From Stachybotrys elegans (taxonomy: Eukaryota; Ascomycota; Sordariomycetes; Hypocreales; Stachybotryaceae), in NCBI GenBank assembly GCA_020746835.1, contig JAGPNK010000001.1:1798001-1862000 (forward strand): a stretch of DNA of 64,000 nt, read 5' to 3'. How positions within the stretch are numbered: the stretch's first letter is position 1; every line of letters begins with the position of its first letter. Shown piece by piece: positions 1-11,606 of the stretch. The notes below the pieces were generated by a model that worked only from the letters and a program-made list of their open reading frames with translations, was not told the DNA's origin and ran no database searches. Both the position numbers and the translations under genes were made by a program.

Positions 1-314
1 ATGCCGACATCCTTCTGGGGCTTGTAGCCGTAGTGGTAGGCGGCAGCGAGCGATGCGGTGAGCGCTCCGAGGCAGAGAGGGTGGAAGACGAGGCTGCGCG
101 AGGCCTGCTGGCTCATCTGGGCGACCGAGTCGGCAACGAGACGAAGGCCTGCGACCTTGTCCTCCTCGCTCTCCAGAGGCTCCAGGTAGAGCGGGGGGAT
201 GTCATCGAGGTCCTCCACCTGAGGATCTGCTGCCAGGGGAGAAGAGGTTGCGGGAGGTGTGGGAGTATGCGTAGTCCAGGGCTCCAGGTATGGAGTGCCG
301 GGGTTGGAGGACAT
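1..314 (-). CDS. 5' end of an unidentified protein, cut by the window edge
   Basis: An open frame begins at the ATG whose complement lies at 312-314 and stays open for 104 codons to the window edge, so the gene is partial and its C-terminus lies to the left. The visible protein starts MSSNPGTPYLEPW and has a Pro/Thr-rich acidic leader. A helical stretch (LRLVADSVAQMSQQASR) and a hydrophobic segment follow, the latter probably the first membrane helix. From memory this order resembles fungal membrane-anchored GNAT-type acetyltransferase-like proteins, but no catalytic motif is inside the window, so no function is assigned. A GTGAGT donor on the minus strand at 454-449 and CT-rich minus-strand DNA up to about 1.0 kb suggest a spliced 5' leader. 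Confidence 0.6.
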   Translation of the reverse strand, partial: MSSNPGTPYLEPWTTHTPTPPATSSPLAADPQVEDLDDIPPLYLEPLESEEDKVAGLRLVADSVAQMSQQASRSLVFHPLCLGALTASLAAAYHYGYKPQKDVG

Positions 315-2196
315 GGCAGAAGGTGGAAGAACGAGATTGGCTCTCAGGAAGGTGAAGAAGGCTGAATACGTCTGATTAATATTGGACTCGTGGTGGGACA
401 TGTAGAAAGGGATGCGGGGTTGAAGAATGAGCATAAATGAGGAGCAAGACTCACCAGCACTGGTTTTTATACCAGGAACAGCATTAATTCTGTCCGTGAT
501 GGTATGGGGGTTATGACAAGAACTGAGATCCAGCTCGCGAACAGCGACGAAATGGTGAGCAGCTGCCATGATGTTGGTGGTGCGGTGGTAGCAGCTCCGA
601 TTAGGTTTGGCGCGATTCCGGTTCTGGCCGTGTAGGGTAGGGGCACCTTGGCGAAGGAGAGCCAAGGGAGAAAAAAAAATTGGACAGGAGAAAATGGACA
701 AGAAAATTCCGGACAAGCGTGCCGAGAAACTGGGTTGCACTCGAGGCGGCTCAAAGAAGCAACCATTAATCGCAAGGGTGGGCAGCTGGCTTCGTAGTAA
801 AGGAGGTATCGGAAGTAGAACCTTGGTCCAGCCACGGCACCGAAACGTGCATAAGAAGAGAAGACAAAGAAGAGATGGATGAAGGAAGGAGATGAAAGAA
901 GGAGGAAAAAGCCAAAGGGTATATAGCAGGTGGGAGGAGGAATAATAGAGACGGAGAAGGGACGACGAGGGTACGCCCGCAGAAAGTTGAAACAAGATCG
1001 AGAAGGGGTCCGGGGCAGAGAAGCGATCCAAGAGCCGAGGAGGGTGGGGGGGGAGTGTCGGGTTACTATCTTGGTCGAACGTGCGCAAGAGGTGAGGGTG
1101 CGCTTCTCCTGGCGAGAGATGGAGAGATGTCGAGGAGCTGACGAGGCCCGGCGGGATTCGTCTCTTGCGTCAAAAGAAAAGATTTTCTCTCGTCCTACTC
1201 GATTGTGCGCTTCTCACTCGGCCTCCAGTTCCAAGTCTCCTTTTAGTGCAAGATCGTCTTGACTTGGTGGGACTCTTGAAGGGTGTAAAACAGGGGACAA
1301 GGGGGTTGGTTAGGCTGGGTGGTGTGGTGTGGTGGTGACAGGCTTGCGTGCTCGTGGTGGCTCTCGTCGTTCGACGTAGGTTGGTTGGCTGTAGTCGTCG
1401 TTGCTGGGGACCCTCCCCTTGGCTCTCTTTCTCTGGCTGTGTCGATATCTTTTCTTCTTTGTTGGATCCCTGCTCCCCTTGTAAAACGGGAGGCTACTTT
1501 TAGCGAGCAGGCGAGCTCAGCTTAGCTTGTCCAGCGATTTGGAGGCACGGACGGGGAAGGAAAGAAGGGAAGGTAGAGAAGAGAAGGGAGAGAGACGTGC
1601 GAGAAGGACGGATAAAGGATGCGAGAGGAGGATGGCGAGGCACATGCAGGATGATCTCAGGATCGGCCTCGTCGACTGCAACGGGAGCCAGGCGGTCAGG
1701 TTAATAGGGTAGCTGCCGGCCTGCCCACAAGCTACCAAATAGTCAGGAAGAGATTGCCGGGGCGAAGCAGACGGGCTGGCTGGCTGGCTGGTTGGGTAGT
1801 ACTGCAGCAGGACAGGTCGTGCAATGATGATGGGGATAGGGATGGTGATGGTGACGGCATATCGTCTTTATATCCATCCTAGTATCATGGGCCGGACCAA
1901 TAGTTGGCTGGTTGGTGCAGCGTTTGCAAGCCAACAAGCAACGCAAAGTCACCGGCCAGTCCATGCTCCATGCATCTAGACTGCCAATACACCATATAAA
2001 CCAGCTCGCCTAGCCCGGTCTATTTGATCTTATCAGGGATTTTACATTCCTTGCAGCCGGCAACGCCCCGCGCTAGTGTGGTCAATGGGCGCGCCCGGTC
2101 CTGTGCTATCCTGCAAGATAATGCTTGCTCTGGACAAGGAAGGAAAGCCTAATCTGAACGCAGCAGCTCCATGTTGCCGACAAAAATGATGTAGAA

Positions 2197-2214
2197 GACG
2201 ACGACGACGACGAC
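2197..2214. repeat. (GAC)6 microsatellite
   Basis: Six perfect GAC units in noncoding DNA. Confidence 0.9.
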
Positions 2215-3114
2215 AGCCGTGCAGAAGAGGAGGAAGCCGAAGGGGGGGGATGGACGCAGCGATAAGGGCACCGTAGTCTATGTCTTGTTGCAGGAAGCGA
2301 TAAGAACAAGGCATCTGAATGGACTGCATGCCGTGATGGTGGATGGCTGCCGCAGCTTCCTATAGGACGACGGAGGCGGGCGATAAGCAAGATAATGTTG
2401 CCAAGGTCGGACGGCAGGTCTAAGTCGCGTGCGCCGACAGCTCACGCATAACGACGCCTTGCTGGGATGGGGAACCAAGAGGGGATCATCCCGCCATCCA
2501 GTCATCCAGTCATCCATCCACATCCAACCACCCATCCCAACTGCCTATCTACACCCACGATGCGATGCTGCGGCGATGCTGCGGCGCACACGGCCATCCC
2601 AGGCTGCCGGGATTCCTTGGCAATATACTACCTCCGAATCCTGCTCGGAGGCACCTGCCTCCCTGCCTGCCTGCCTTCCTGACCTGTTAGCTACCACTTC
2701 TAGGTAGTTGCCTGGGTAGCAGGCAATATGGCAACTTGAATATATCCAACCCTGGCGTCAAAGCGTTTCATGGTTGGGTGGGAAACCAAGGGATGTAGTG
2801 CGAAAGAGGCAGAAAAAAACCCAACTAGAGCATTATTAGCTGGCTGCATGGGGTTATAGTTCATAGGCAGGCAGGTTAATATTAATTGGGGAATACCCGG
2901 CCAGCTCACAGCCGAATCAGGCAAAGAGGGCAACACCATAGGTCAGCAGAAGCAGCAACGGCAGCCAAGAAGGAAGACCCCTTCCTTCCTTCCTTCCCCT
3001 CCCCCTCCCCCACGCACAAAGAAAGAGCCTAGCCCGTCATCGTGATGCGTGCTCTACTATCTACGCAGCTACGATAAGACATCCATTGCTGTGTCTTATC
3101 CACCACATCAGCCA

Positions 3115-3136
3115 ACACACACACACACACACGCAC
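3115..3136. repeat. (AC)n microsatellite
   Basis: Nine AC units followed by an imperfect GCAC, in noncoding DNA. Confidence 0.9.
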
Positions 3137-4736
3137 ATGTGAATCAAGCAGGATTCAATGAGCGCAATCGCGCACGAGTCACGCACGCATGCACCCACAC
3201 AATACACACAGAGGGCTTTCCAGCCACCCCGACCCGGAATCCTCCCCACCTTTACCTGCAATGCACTGCACCACGCCGAATTGAACAAAGACGTGCAGTT
3301 CTCTCTTCGGTCAAGGCGCGAGAGCGCGCCCGCGCAATCACCCTCTCTGATAACCCGGCACTGACGCCAGCGTTGCGTGATGGCGCCTCGACACCCCCAG
3401 ATGCACATCCCTTATCAACATCACACAGCGTCCTGCAGCTAGCCAATCCCCCCCAGAATCCGGTCTAGCCCTCCTAACGCCATGGTTGGATGGCTGCTCT
3501 GCCCCCACACTTTTCCCCTCGCCTGTCTTTCTGCAACGGATAGGGAGGCAGTGGAGGCAGGGGGGGGAGAGAGGCCCTCAAACGACGGGGCCGTTCCAGA
3601 TCTACAACCGTCCTGTGCATCCATCCAGAGTCTGACCAGCGCCTCGGCTGTTGCACCTCCCTCCCACTGTCCACGCATGCTTACTACGTACACACAGCCG
3701 GTCTGGTAGGGGTCTGAAACCGCTAACCCCGCCTCCATGATACCTAGCATGACGTGCAAGCAAAACCGAGAATAACGACATTGAGGGTAGCCAGAGAAAA
3801 TGGGGAGCGGATCAGAGGGGGGAAGCAATACAAGATTGGGCCAGAGACATTCATTCTCCACCCAGTGCCACTCTCTCCGTTGGTTGAGACGAGACGGGTC
3901 ATTGAGGCTGCAATTGGTTCGCCATCCGGCGCCCGCCGGTTGATCGAGCCTGGATGATGACTCTTCGTGCCGCATGCTTGGCTGAGTGAGATACATACAG
4001 TACGTATGTGCATTCGCAGCTGGCTATTCGCTGCCCACAGTTGGTTTGACCGCCATATACGCATCACCCGCACCACCCGCTTGGGGGTCAAGCAAGCAGA
4101 GATAGCCGCACGACATCCAACCCATTCAAATCGCAATAAGCGTTTGCTGGTTATGATATGGCCCAAGTGGATGGACAGGGCCGGCCAGGCCCACACACGC
4201 ATCTCGTGGTTCTTCAGCTCCTCGAGCCTAGTCCTCCATGGACCACCAATGTCTCAACCAGTCCCGAGGCAAAGCCCTGTCAGTTGACACTTGCCAAGAC
4301 CAGCTAAAACATTAGGGTCGTAAACAAGAAACAAATCTCCAAGTTCGTCGCTTGCGTCGTTCGACGACGATAACCACCACCAGCTGCACATTCTGCGGAT
4401 GATCATGCACGCCCTTGAAACACAATGGCCAATCGATGCTGGGGTTTACCAGAAACCGCGCGTAATATGTATCCGACTCGCGGAGGCGGTCGCCCACCCT
4501 ATATTCTACACCCCGTTCTATACAATGCAAATCCAAGCCCACCTCCCAACGTTGTGTTGGTCCTTCGACGTCCCGGATCAGCGGTGCCGCGTCAAGGAGG
4601 GGCGCTGCCAGCAGGCTAAAACAACTCAGTCATGCGCATGCCCAACCTCTTGCTGGTGGGCTCAAGAACCGTTCTTCTGTGATCCACCAATCCTCTGCAC
4701 CTCCTCGGCAATCGCGGTGGTTGCATACGGTCCTTC

Positions 4737-6746
4737 TCACGCCTGCTTCCCGTCCCGGGGCAGCGCCGGCTCCGTCGTCTGTGCCACCTCCGCCGTTCTG
4801 TCAGGAACTTGCTCGCTCTTGGGGCTGTTGCCCTGCGTGCCCAGGCGGAGGAACGGTAAGAAGAGGCAGGCCAGGCTCGCAATACCGACCGAGACGTAAA
4901 AGGCCCCACGGTAGGCGGTGAACTCATCGCCTTGCGCTCCTTGCGTAGCTTGAATGGAGCTGTAGACGGCGGTGGAGATGCCGATGCCGATTGTCGTCGA
5001 CAGACGGACGAGCATGTTGAATATGCCACCCGCCAGGGATTGCTGATGGGACGGCAAGGACGTCATGACGTACATCTGGTTCGATCGGCATTAGCAGAGG
5101 ATACACAACTGTCCTTGATGAGGGCTGGTACCCACGTTGGCAACATTGAAATGGAAATCCGCGCCAATGACAGTCACGACGAGCGACGGGAAAGCAAATG
5201 CCCAGTAGAAGGAGTCGGCCTCTTGCTGTGAGAGCAGCACGCTTCCTGCGACATAGGCAAGAGAGCCGATGGCCACCAATATGCTGTTGTATACCCGATG
5301 AAGCAGGCTGGCTACCACAATATTCCATATCACACCCGCGATGACTTGGGGTAGCAGATGTACGGCCACGTCCAGCGCATCCATGTGACGGACCTCTTGG
5401 AAGAGCAAAGACAGCCAAAAGTTGGACGACATGAACGACATCATGCCCAAGTTGGCAATGAGAAGCAGCTATTAAAAAAAAACGTTAGATGGACTTGGAT
5501 TGGGGGAAGCTGATCCGTGGGGGACTGACAATGGAAAAGGTCTTGTCTTTCCAGATATGAAGCGGCATCAGAGGATTAGGCCAGTAACTCTCCCACGCTA
5601 TGAAGCCCACGAGCAAAAGCACACCGAGAATCATCATGGCGATTACATGGCCTGTCCTCCACCCATCTGCTGGTCCAAGCCTACACAAAGTCAGATATGG
5701 GATCACAGCCATCACAGCCATCATACACCTGCGCAGGGTTCAGGAGCACTCACGTGAGCGACGCCGTGAGAAGTCCAACACCCAGGACTGTGAGGATTGT
5801 ACCCAGCACATCAAAGGCCTTGCCGGCGGCCTTGACTCGCGCCAAAAAGGAGGATGACTTGTCATAGGCCTCGACATCGGGCACGATCCAGCAGGAAGCA
5901 AGACCGAGGAGAGCCCACAGGATGGCTATGAAGATGAAACCGGCGCGCCAGTCGGAGATCCTTGTGGCCACGCCGGAGACGATGCTACCAAGAGCAAAGC
6001 CGAGCGGGTTCCCGGCGCTGAAGCAGGCGAAAGCCCAGTTCTTGCGCCTGCTGGGCACCGAGTACGCGGCGCCGAGGATGCCGATGGCGGGCGGGACGAC
6101 CATGGCTGAGGCGAGGCCGAGGATGCCGCAGAGAATATTGAACCAGAATGGGTTCTGGGAGAAGGCCATGATCAGAGAGCCTGCACTGAAGGCGCCCATG
6201 CCTGTGAGGAAGATGATTTTGCGGCCGATGAGATCGGAGAGCTGGCCGAGGGTCAACTGGAAGGCTCCTGCGGTGAGACTGTTTGCGAGTTAGCTTCTGG
6301 GCTGTCCCAAGACAGGACGCACGCATGGCTCGTGTATCTGGGGAAGAAGAGCCTTGAATGCGGGGTGCTCACGTTGCTGCCGCGGCAATCCACGAGATTT
6401 GACTCTGGGACATGTCGAGATCGGCACCGACGGCGGCAGTGATGACGACGGTAGACCCGGTCAAGAAGGTGTTGGTGGCCATGGCAATGGTGGCCATGAA
6501 GACGAAGAGCACCTCCTGGAGCGTGTTCTTGAAGCACTCGGGCCGATCCCCGATGCCTCTGCCCACGGGCTTGGGCAAGGTCTGCGGGCTGTCATTGATT
6601 TCTGCATCTCTCAATGGTTGCTGACCGTTGTTTGCAGGCTCGGTCGATAGGGGGGACTCTGCTCCGGGCGGAGGAGTTGTACCACCGATAGCCATCTTTC
6701 GGGCTGGCTGGTTCTTCAAGCTTGCTTGACCATGATCGAGGTCCAA
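4737..6746 (-). CDS. MFS transporter, drug:proton antiporter type (Amf1/Atr1-like)
   Basis: Five exons: 6746-6373, 6278-5754, 5680-5530, 5468-5136, 5075-4737; all phases agree and give 573 residues. A second ATG at 6695 would give 556 and removes 17 polar residues. Introns are 94, 73, 61 and 60 bases; the third uses the less usual donor GTCAGT. Exon 2 opens with LTAGAFQLTLGQLSDLIGRK, the MFS motif A of the loop after helix 2, and the protein alternates hydrophobic helices to the end, consistent with the 14-helix DHA2 class. The combination of WIAAAT, SAMVVPPAIG and FSAGNPLGFALGS matches the fungal subfamily related to yeast Amf1 and Atr1 (ammonium, boron and drug export). It should sit in the plasma membrane or vacuole. 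The substrate cannot be read from sequence. It is divergent from the MOSC gene. Confidence 0.93.
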
Positions 6747-7459
6747 GATGGGATGAAAATTTATAGCGAGCCTTGATAAAGCCGGCCGTGCCCACGAGAG
6801 CCTCCACTCAGATCAGATAAGTCGGTAAGAGTGAAGCTCAAGTAATCACGGCATCCCCACCAAGCCGGAAATAACGTTATATGGCACCGGCCTTCCTCAC
6901 TTACATATATCCGATCTGTGCACGTCCCTTGGATCGGAGCAAATTCCAGTCCTGCTTTCAATATTCCGGGTATTGCTGTCACATTTTCTTCGGCTTTGAT
7001 TTCCTTGTACTAGCAGCTAGGTTAGCTTAGCTCCATTCCCCATCATGAAAACCCCATTGCCAGAAATGGAAAAGAAACTACCTTGTGGTTCCCTCCCCGG
7101 CGTTCCTTTGGGCGACGAAGAGTGACATTGAAGAAGCTCGGCAGTGGCCAACGCTCCAACGAGATGGATGGAAGCTCAACCCGAATCCATTAGTAATCAC
7201 TCAAAGGTCAATCTTCCCCTTACTACCTTCTACCTTTGTGGTGGTTGCCACTCTTGCCTGCCGTGCTTGGTCAGCCCCTCAGCCCGGTAACTTTAATTAA
7301 CCTTTATCACGTACAGCCAACGAGCAAGGCAACCGAGTGCGAAGACTCTTCTTCCTCATCCAACCTCGCTCTCTCAGCAGTATTTGCGCCGAAAATATCG
7401 ACCTCTCGTCTGGATTGACATCCATCCCACCTGGCCGCCGCAGCCCGCAGCCCGCAGCC
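6747..7459. promoter_or_regulatory. shared divergent promoter, MFS transporter and MOSC gene
   Basis: 713 bases separate the two start codons, which point away from each other. No other gene is visible. Directly before the MOSC ATG a CCCGCAG unit is repeated three times (about 7440-7459). Confidence 0.5.
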
Positions 7460-8574
7460 ATGAAGGTCACAGCGGTATGTTCCGTCCTACGTACAGCCAC
7501 TCCCCCCTACAATACAAAGTTCTGACCGCTTGGCAACCAATACAGCTCTATGTCTACCCCGTCAAGAGCCTTCGCGGCATCCGCCTCGATCAATCGCAGC
7601 TCGGACCCCAGGGGCTACGCTACGATCGCCGGTTTATCATCTACCGTGTTGAAGACGACGGCACTCTCCGCAAGGTCCAGGTCGACGGCCACCCCCAATG
7701 CAGCCGCTTCTACCAGGAGATTGTTGGCGGTTCCATCCAAGTCAGATACCAACCGCCGGATGAGCCGCTGCTCCCCCCACGCCCAGAGCACCAGGATTGC
7801 CTCGAGATCCCCCTGGATCCCAACCTGTCGGACCTCGAGCAGTGCGATGTCAATCTCCACCAGAGCCTGGTCAAAGCGTACCGGATGGGGCCCCGATATG
7901 AAGCTTGGCTGAGTGCCTGCTTCGGATTCGAGACGCGTCTATTCTATATCGGCGATAGCAGACGTCCCGTCCTCGGATCCTTCGCCCCGGTAGCACAGCC
8001 GGCCCCCCCGTCGGGTTGGCTATCTACGATTTCATCATTCATTGGCGGTAATGCTGGAGCTGAAGGCACGGGCCCCGAGCCCTACTGGTTAAACTTCTCC
8101 GACTGCGCTCCCTATCTCATCACCACCGAGGCATCCCTACACAACGTCAATGCCAGGTTCGCCGAAAGCGATGTGGGCATGTACAAGTTCCGCCCCAACA
8201 TCGTAGTGGATGGCGAGCGTGAATGGGACGAGGACTTCTGGGGCTCGCTGTCCCTCAAAGGTCAGCCCGCCTTCGCCATGACCAAGATGTGCACACGATG
8301 CGTGAGCCTGAACGTCGACTACGATACAGGCCGGGTGGGTGAGGGCGAACGTGGCACAGTCCTCAAGAAACTCGCTTCCGATCGCCGTGTCGACCCTGGC
8401 AGCAAGTACTCCCCCGTATTCGGGCGCTACGCCTTCCTCGACAGCAGCGCTGCGGAGAATGCCGTGATATCCGTTGGTGATGAAGTCATCGTCACCAGCA
8501 GGATCGAGGAACGCCCAATGAATGACTGGCCTATCCGTGACCCGGAGCAGGCACGTTTCTACCGTTACGCTTGA
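7460..8574 (+). CDS. MOSC-domain protein (mARC-like molybdenum cofactor protein)
   Basis: Two exons, 7460-7474 and 7546-8574, give 347 residues. The first exon encodes only MKVTA; the donor GTATGT and acceptor TACAG keep phase 0 and yield MKVTALYVYPVKSLRG, the standard opening of the MOSC N-terminal beta-barrel domain (YPVKSL). The C-terminal MOSC domain shows FRPNIVV (about 220-226) and the KMCTRC segment with Cys254 and Cys257; the second cysteine matches the molybdenum-ligand cysteine of mitochondrial amidoxime-reducing components and the MOSC end of Moco sulfurase. No pyridoxal-phosphate domain is present, so it is a stand-alone MOSC enzyme, probably reducing N-hydroxylated substrates with a cytochrome b5 partner. 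The partner and the reaction are inferred from the family. No clear targeting peptide is seen. Confidence 0.93.
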
Positions 8575-9526
8575 TCGGCATCCCGGCAATCACCTGCCCC
8601 TAGCCTTCATTGCAACTTCTCAACAACGTTACCGCAGTGTTGCACGGTTTCTTCCGTCGGTTGGTCTCCTCCTCAAGTCATACCGAGACACCGTCAAGCA
8701 GAACGGTATACGCCGGGGACTTCGGCTGCTTGTCTCAGCAAAGCTCGGTGCGCCGTGCTCCGCGTGCCCTGTATCTTGTCTCGCCACGATTGATGGCGAG
8801 CGTTTGCTGTAACCCGGTCGTCCTTTCTGGAAGTCTCTCGTTGCTCTGTGCTCTCGTTGAGGCACGTCGTCCCTGCGTTCAGTATGCGGACCCCGGCAGA
8901 AACGCTAGGCTTTGTGTAGCCTTGTATATTCTGCCTCCATCACTGCTGCCATCTTGCCATGCGCTTGGGTCACACGCACGGCTCGTGAGAACGTTTCACG
9001 ACGGGCGTTGACAAGGACAAGGAAGCTACGGGCGCTGACGGGTTTCACACCAGGTAGAGAGGATCGTCACCTAGGTATGTTTTGTGGGCTCTAAACGAAG
9101 TCTATAGCAGGAGTGCTATCAGGAATCGATAGCCAGGTTGCAGCGTCGTTTTCTCTTTGCACCGTCCCAAACTCAAAGTGGTTCGACATGCGTATACACA
9201 CCGTCGGGACCCGTGTTTCATGAAACCTCCAGACCGATCTTGGTGTTCTACCACCAAGCCGGTGGGATGGGAGCAAGGACAATCACCTGGCCCCCTAGTA
9301 TGTCTTAGGAAAAAAGCAATCAATACCGTCTAGATCGCACTTCTGTCTTACGCACATGTAAGTGGGCTTCCATGTGACCTGTAAAGGAGACAACAATCAT
9401 TGTTGCCTCATTGTTGCCGAATCCACGCTTCCTCTCCCCCTCCCCCTCCCCCTCCTCCGACCTAACCCGACACCTTAAATTTCTTCCTCGCTGCTTCAAC
9501 CTTGTTGACAGGGTACAGGGTTGGTG

Positions 9527-9700
9527 ATGGAGCGTGCCGGGGCGTCACCAGAGGCCAGACAGGTTTCAACAAAAGATGGCACGATCGGTGAAGGAGAACG
9601 TGACGAGGCAGCATCGTGGAACATCCGTGTGGTTGCGGTTAAGACGTTTCCATCATCAAGTACAGGAGTGTTCGGTGCTAAGGAACAGATCACCCCCTAG
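9527..9700 (+). CDS. candidate small protein, 57 residues, unrecognised
   Basis: An ATG follows a CT-rich tract (9429-9452) by about 75 bases, as in fungal promoters, and opens a 58-codon frame to TAG at 9698-9700. The product is polar and well mixed in composition (it contains WNIRVVAVKTFPSS and ends FGAKEQITP), unlike random translations nearby. No signal peptide, cysteines or known domain are seen, and I do not recognise a family. It might also be an exon of a longer gene or chance. Confidence 0.3.
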   Translation: MERAGASPEARQVSTKDGTIGEGERDEAASWNIRVVAVKTFPSSSTGVFGAKEQITP

Positions 9701-9788
9701 GATTCAAGACTGATGAGCATCTCGCAGCGCGCTGATTCATACCATTTATTTACATGAACTTTTCTTTTTCTTTTTTCCCCTTCTAGTA

Positions 9789-9992
9789 CTACCTTTGCTG
9801 CTTATTCACCAGCATGTGGCCTGCCACTACGCCCAAGAATAATAAGGAAACCCGGACCTTGTCTCCTTGCAGAGATCCATAAATCCTAAATTTTTGTCCA
9901 ACCTTCCGGCTTGAGCCATCCTGCCAGTGAGCATCTAGAATACCAAGCAACGCCCGCACCGGTTCCTCCCCCTGTTTCGCTTCGCTGCCCAT
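9789..9992 (-). CDS. candidate small protein, 67 residues, unrecognised
   Basis: ATG at 9992 in the context TTCGACATGG opens 67 codons. The product has a charged N-terminal half and one hydrophobic stretch near the C-terminus (VRVSLLFLGVVAG). About 320 bases upstream on this strand lies the long pyrimidine-rich tract (complement of 10310-10620), the usual look of a fungal promoter. No family is recognised; chance remains likely. Confidence 0.2.
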   Translation of the reverse strand: MGSEAKQGEEPVRALLGILDAHWQDGSSRKVGQKFRIYGSLQGDKVRVSLLFLGVVAGHMLVNKQQR

Positions 9993-10309
9993 GTCGAACC
10001 ATGAGCGCCGGTAAAATGGAAACGATTATTAGCATGAAAGACATCCATCACTAATAGCTGTACCATTGTATGGTATGGGGTGGCGTTATCAATCTGTCCG
10101 TGCCTCCCCCCCCCAATTGTCGTTCTCGCCGCAACTCGCCGTACCACAATATGGGTTTGAGGGATGCAGAAGTTGGCTAATGATGCACCATGCCCCGGAG
10201 GTTGTTTGGAACCACCTCCCACGTGGAATATGCAGTGACTTTTCCCTTCGAGGTACAAATTGGGAGGCATGCGTACCACAAAGTGGGACACGTAACCAGG
10301 ACCCCAATG

Positions 10310-10620
10310 AAGTAGCGGAAACCGAGGGGAAGGGGAAAGTGACAGAGACAGAGAGAAAAAGAGAAAAGGGGGAAGAGGAGAGGGGGGGAAGAGAAGAGAG
10401 GAAACAAAGCCGTCATCATAATAGAAGAATGTCCGTAGAAATGAGACACAAAGAAAAAATAATAATAAAAGAAAGAAAAATAAAACGAAAGAACGAAGAC
10501 AAGATCAAGACCAAGACCAAGACCAAGACCAGAGAGCCTGAAATCTTCGCACTGAAAGAAAGAAGAGAAGGGGGAAAAAAGAATCATTCGTTATCGGGGG
10601 AGAAAGAAAAGCGGCGTGAG
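10310..10620. repeat. long purine-rich tract with an AAGACC hexanucleotide run
   Basis: About 310 bases are dominated by A and G on the plus strand, with a hexanucleotide AAGACC run at about 10504-10530. Read from the minus strand it is a CT-rich tract like those found before fungal start codons. Confidence 0.7.
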
Positions 10621-11120
10621 AGTGTAATTTGGTGCAAAGCTGTCTGTAGAGCCAAAATTCCTGGTGACCGGGTCGGTTAGTGACGGACCAGCTTTGTCCT
10701 AGCCAGATGGGAGTCTATGAAGCAGGTAAGAATCAGCATTTGGAACGGGAAAATGGAAGGAAGGGTGAGAGCCGAGCAGGGGTGGTTTTGCTGGATATGC
10801 ACGTCTTGCCCCGTACAAGGTGGGAAGAGGGGCGAAAGGACCAGGAGTGTATTTCCACTTCTGGCTGTGGGCATGCAAGATGACCGAATGGTAACATCGT
10901 CTTGATTCGGACCAGCCCACCCCCACGTAGACGATACCAATTCGCAAGCTACCACCCCAAGTGACGGCATGGAAAGTGAGATAAGATGTAGGTGAGGGCA
11001 GGTGAGGGAAGGCAAGGTCTCATTGCAGACTTGTTGGTGCGCGCTTCCTTGCCTCCCTCTCACTCTCACTCTCGGGTAATGACTTACCCGAAGAATCTCG
11101 TGGCGTCTTGACTTGGAAAG

Positions 11121-11270
11121 TTATGTGCAAGCTCTGCAAAGTTGAAGTTTGCAGTACATGCACTCCCAGATCATGTAGTGCGGTCCTGATCGGCACAGCT
11201 GGCAGATCCAGTAAATGATGGTGTTGTCCGTCTTGATCATGCGGAAGGTATGGGGGCAGGCGTTGGCCAT
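11121..11270 (-). CDS. 49-residue Cys/His-rich protein, probably zinc-binding
   Basis: ATG at 11270 lies in a strong context (TTTAGCCATGGCC) and the frame runs 50 codons to TAA at 11123-11121. The protein has Cys5, His7, Cys23, Cys26, His31, Cys37, Cys40, Cys45 and Cys48. The segment WICQLCRSGPH is followed by CxxCx4CxxC, ending directly at the stop. This order of CxxC pairs fits a small zinc-binding fold. I believe similar short proteins are predicted in other Sordariomycetes but cannot verify it. A TATAAAG box at 11946-11938, CT-rich DNA below it and a GTAAGT donor at 11606-11601 point to a minus-strand transcript with a leader spliced to an acceptor near 11354. Function unknown; a role in nucleic acid or protein binding is only a guess. 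Confidence 0.65.
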   Translation of the reverse strand: MANACPHTFRMIKTDNTIIYWICQLCRSGPHYMIWECMYCKLQLCRACT

Positions 11271-11353
11271 GGCTAAAGTTTGTTGCTGCGTGAAGAGCGT
11301 GGGAAATAACGAGTTTTGTATAAATTTTTATCGGGCAGTGAATAGGGATCGCT

Positions 11354-11606
11354 CTGTGGCAGAAGCCGTTGAACCTTCGAGTATTTGCTGGGTAAGCTAT
11401 CGTGAAAGTCAGCTTCTTATAGATGCAGAAACATGGGCGGAGTATGTGCGGAACAATATGTGTACAGGGATAGTCAGGCATGCAGTGGCTCAGCACAGGT
11501 GATGGTGACAGAGAGCCGGTCTCAAAGGGATACGGGTGGGAGTTTCGAAGTGTGTGCGCGTGTCCATGAGCGAGGCATGTTGAGCGGGGTTGTCTGCGAT
11601 ACTTAC
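11354..11606 (-). other. putative leader intron of the 49-residue protein gene
   Basis: The donor GTAAGTATC (complement of about 11598-11606) and the acceptor CCACAG (complement of about 11354-11359) would remove about 253 bases from the leader. The acceptor choice is uncertain; another AG lies about 20 bases earlier. Confidence 0.35.

Larger units (their letters stand above)
315..4736. other. 4.4 kb intergenic stretch, no gene supported
   Basis: This lies between the 5' end of the minus-strand gene at the left edge and the 3' end of the MFS transporter. The first 0.7 kb is purine-rich on the plus strand (strongest about 840-1030), which on the minus strand is the CT-rich DNA usual for fungal promoters, and probably serves the gene at 1-314. 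The rest holds microsatellites (GGCT about 1774-1793, GAC 2197-2214, CTTC about 2983-2998, AC 3115-3136). Short open frames on both strands lack splice signals and familiar motifs. Confidence 0.5.
8575..11120. other. gene-poor stretch, 3' of the MOSC gene
   Basis: The first 400 bases are probably the MOSC 3' untranslated region. Two weak small coding candidates (9527-9700 plus, 9789-9992 minus) and a long purine-rich tract (10310-10620) are listed separately. Nothing else is supported. Confidence 0.5.

Noticed and set aside
3439..3996. 185-codon minus-strand frame
   Set aside because: No family resemblance, overlaps several other open frames, no promoter or splice context.
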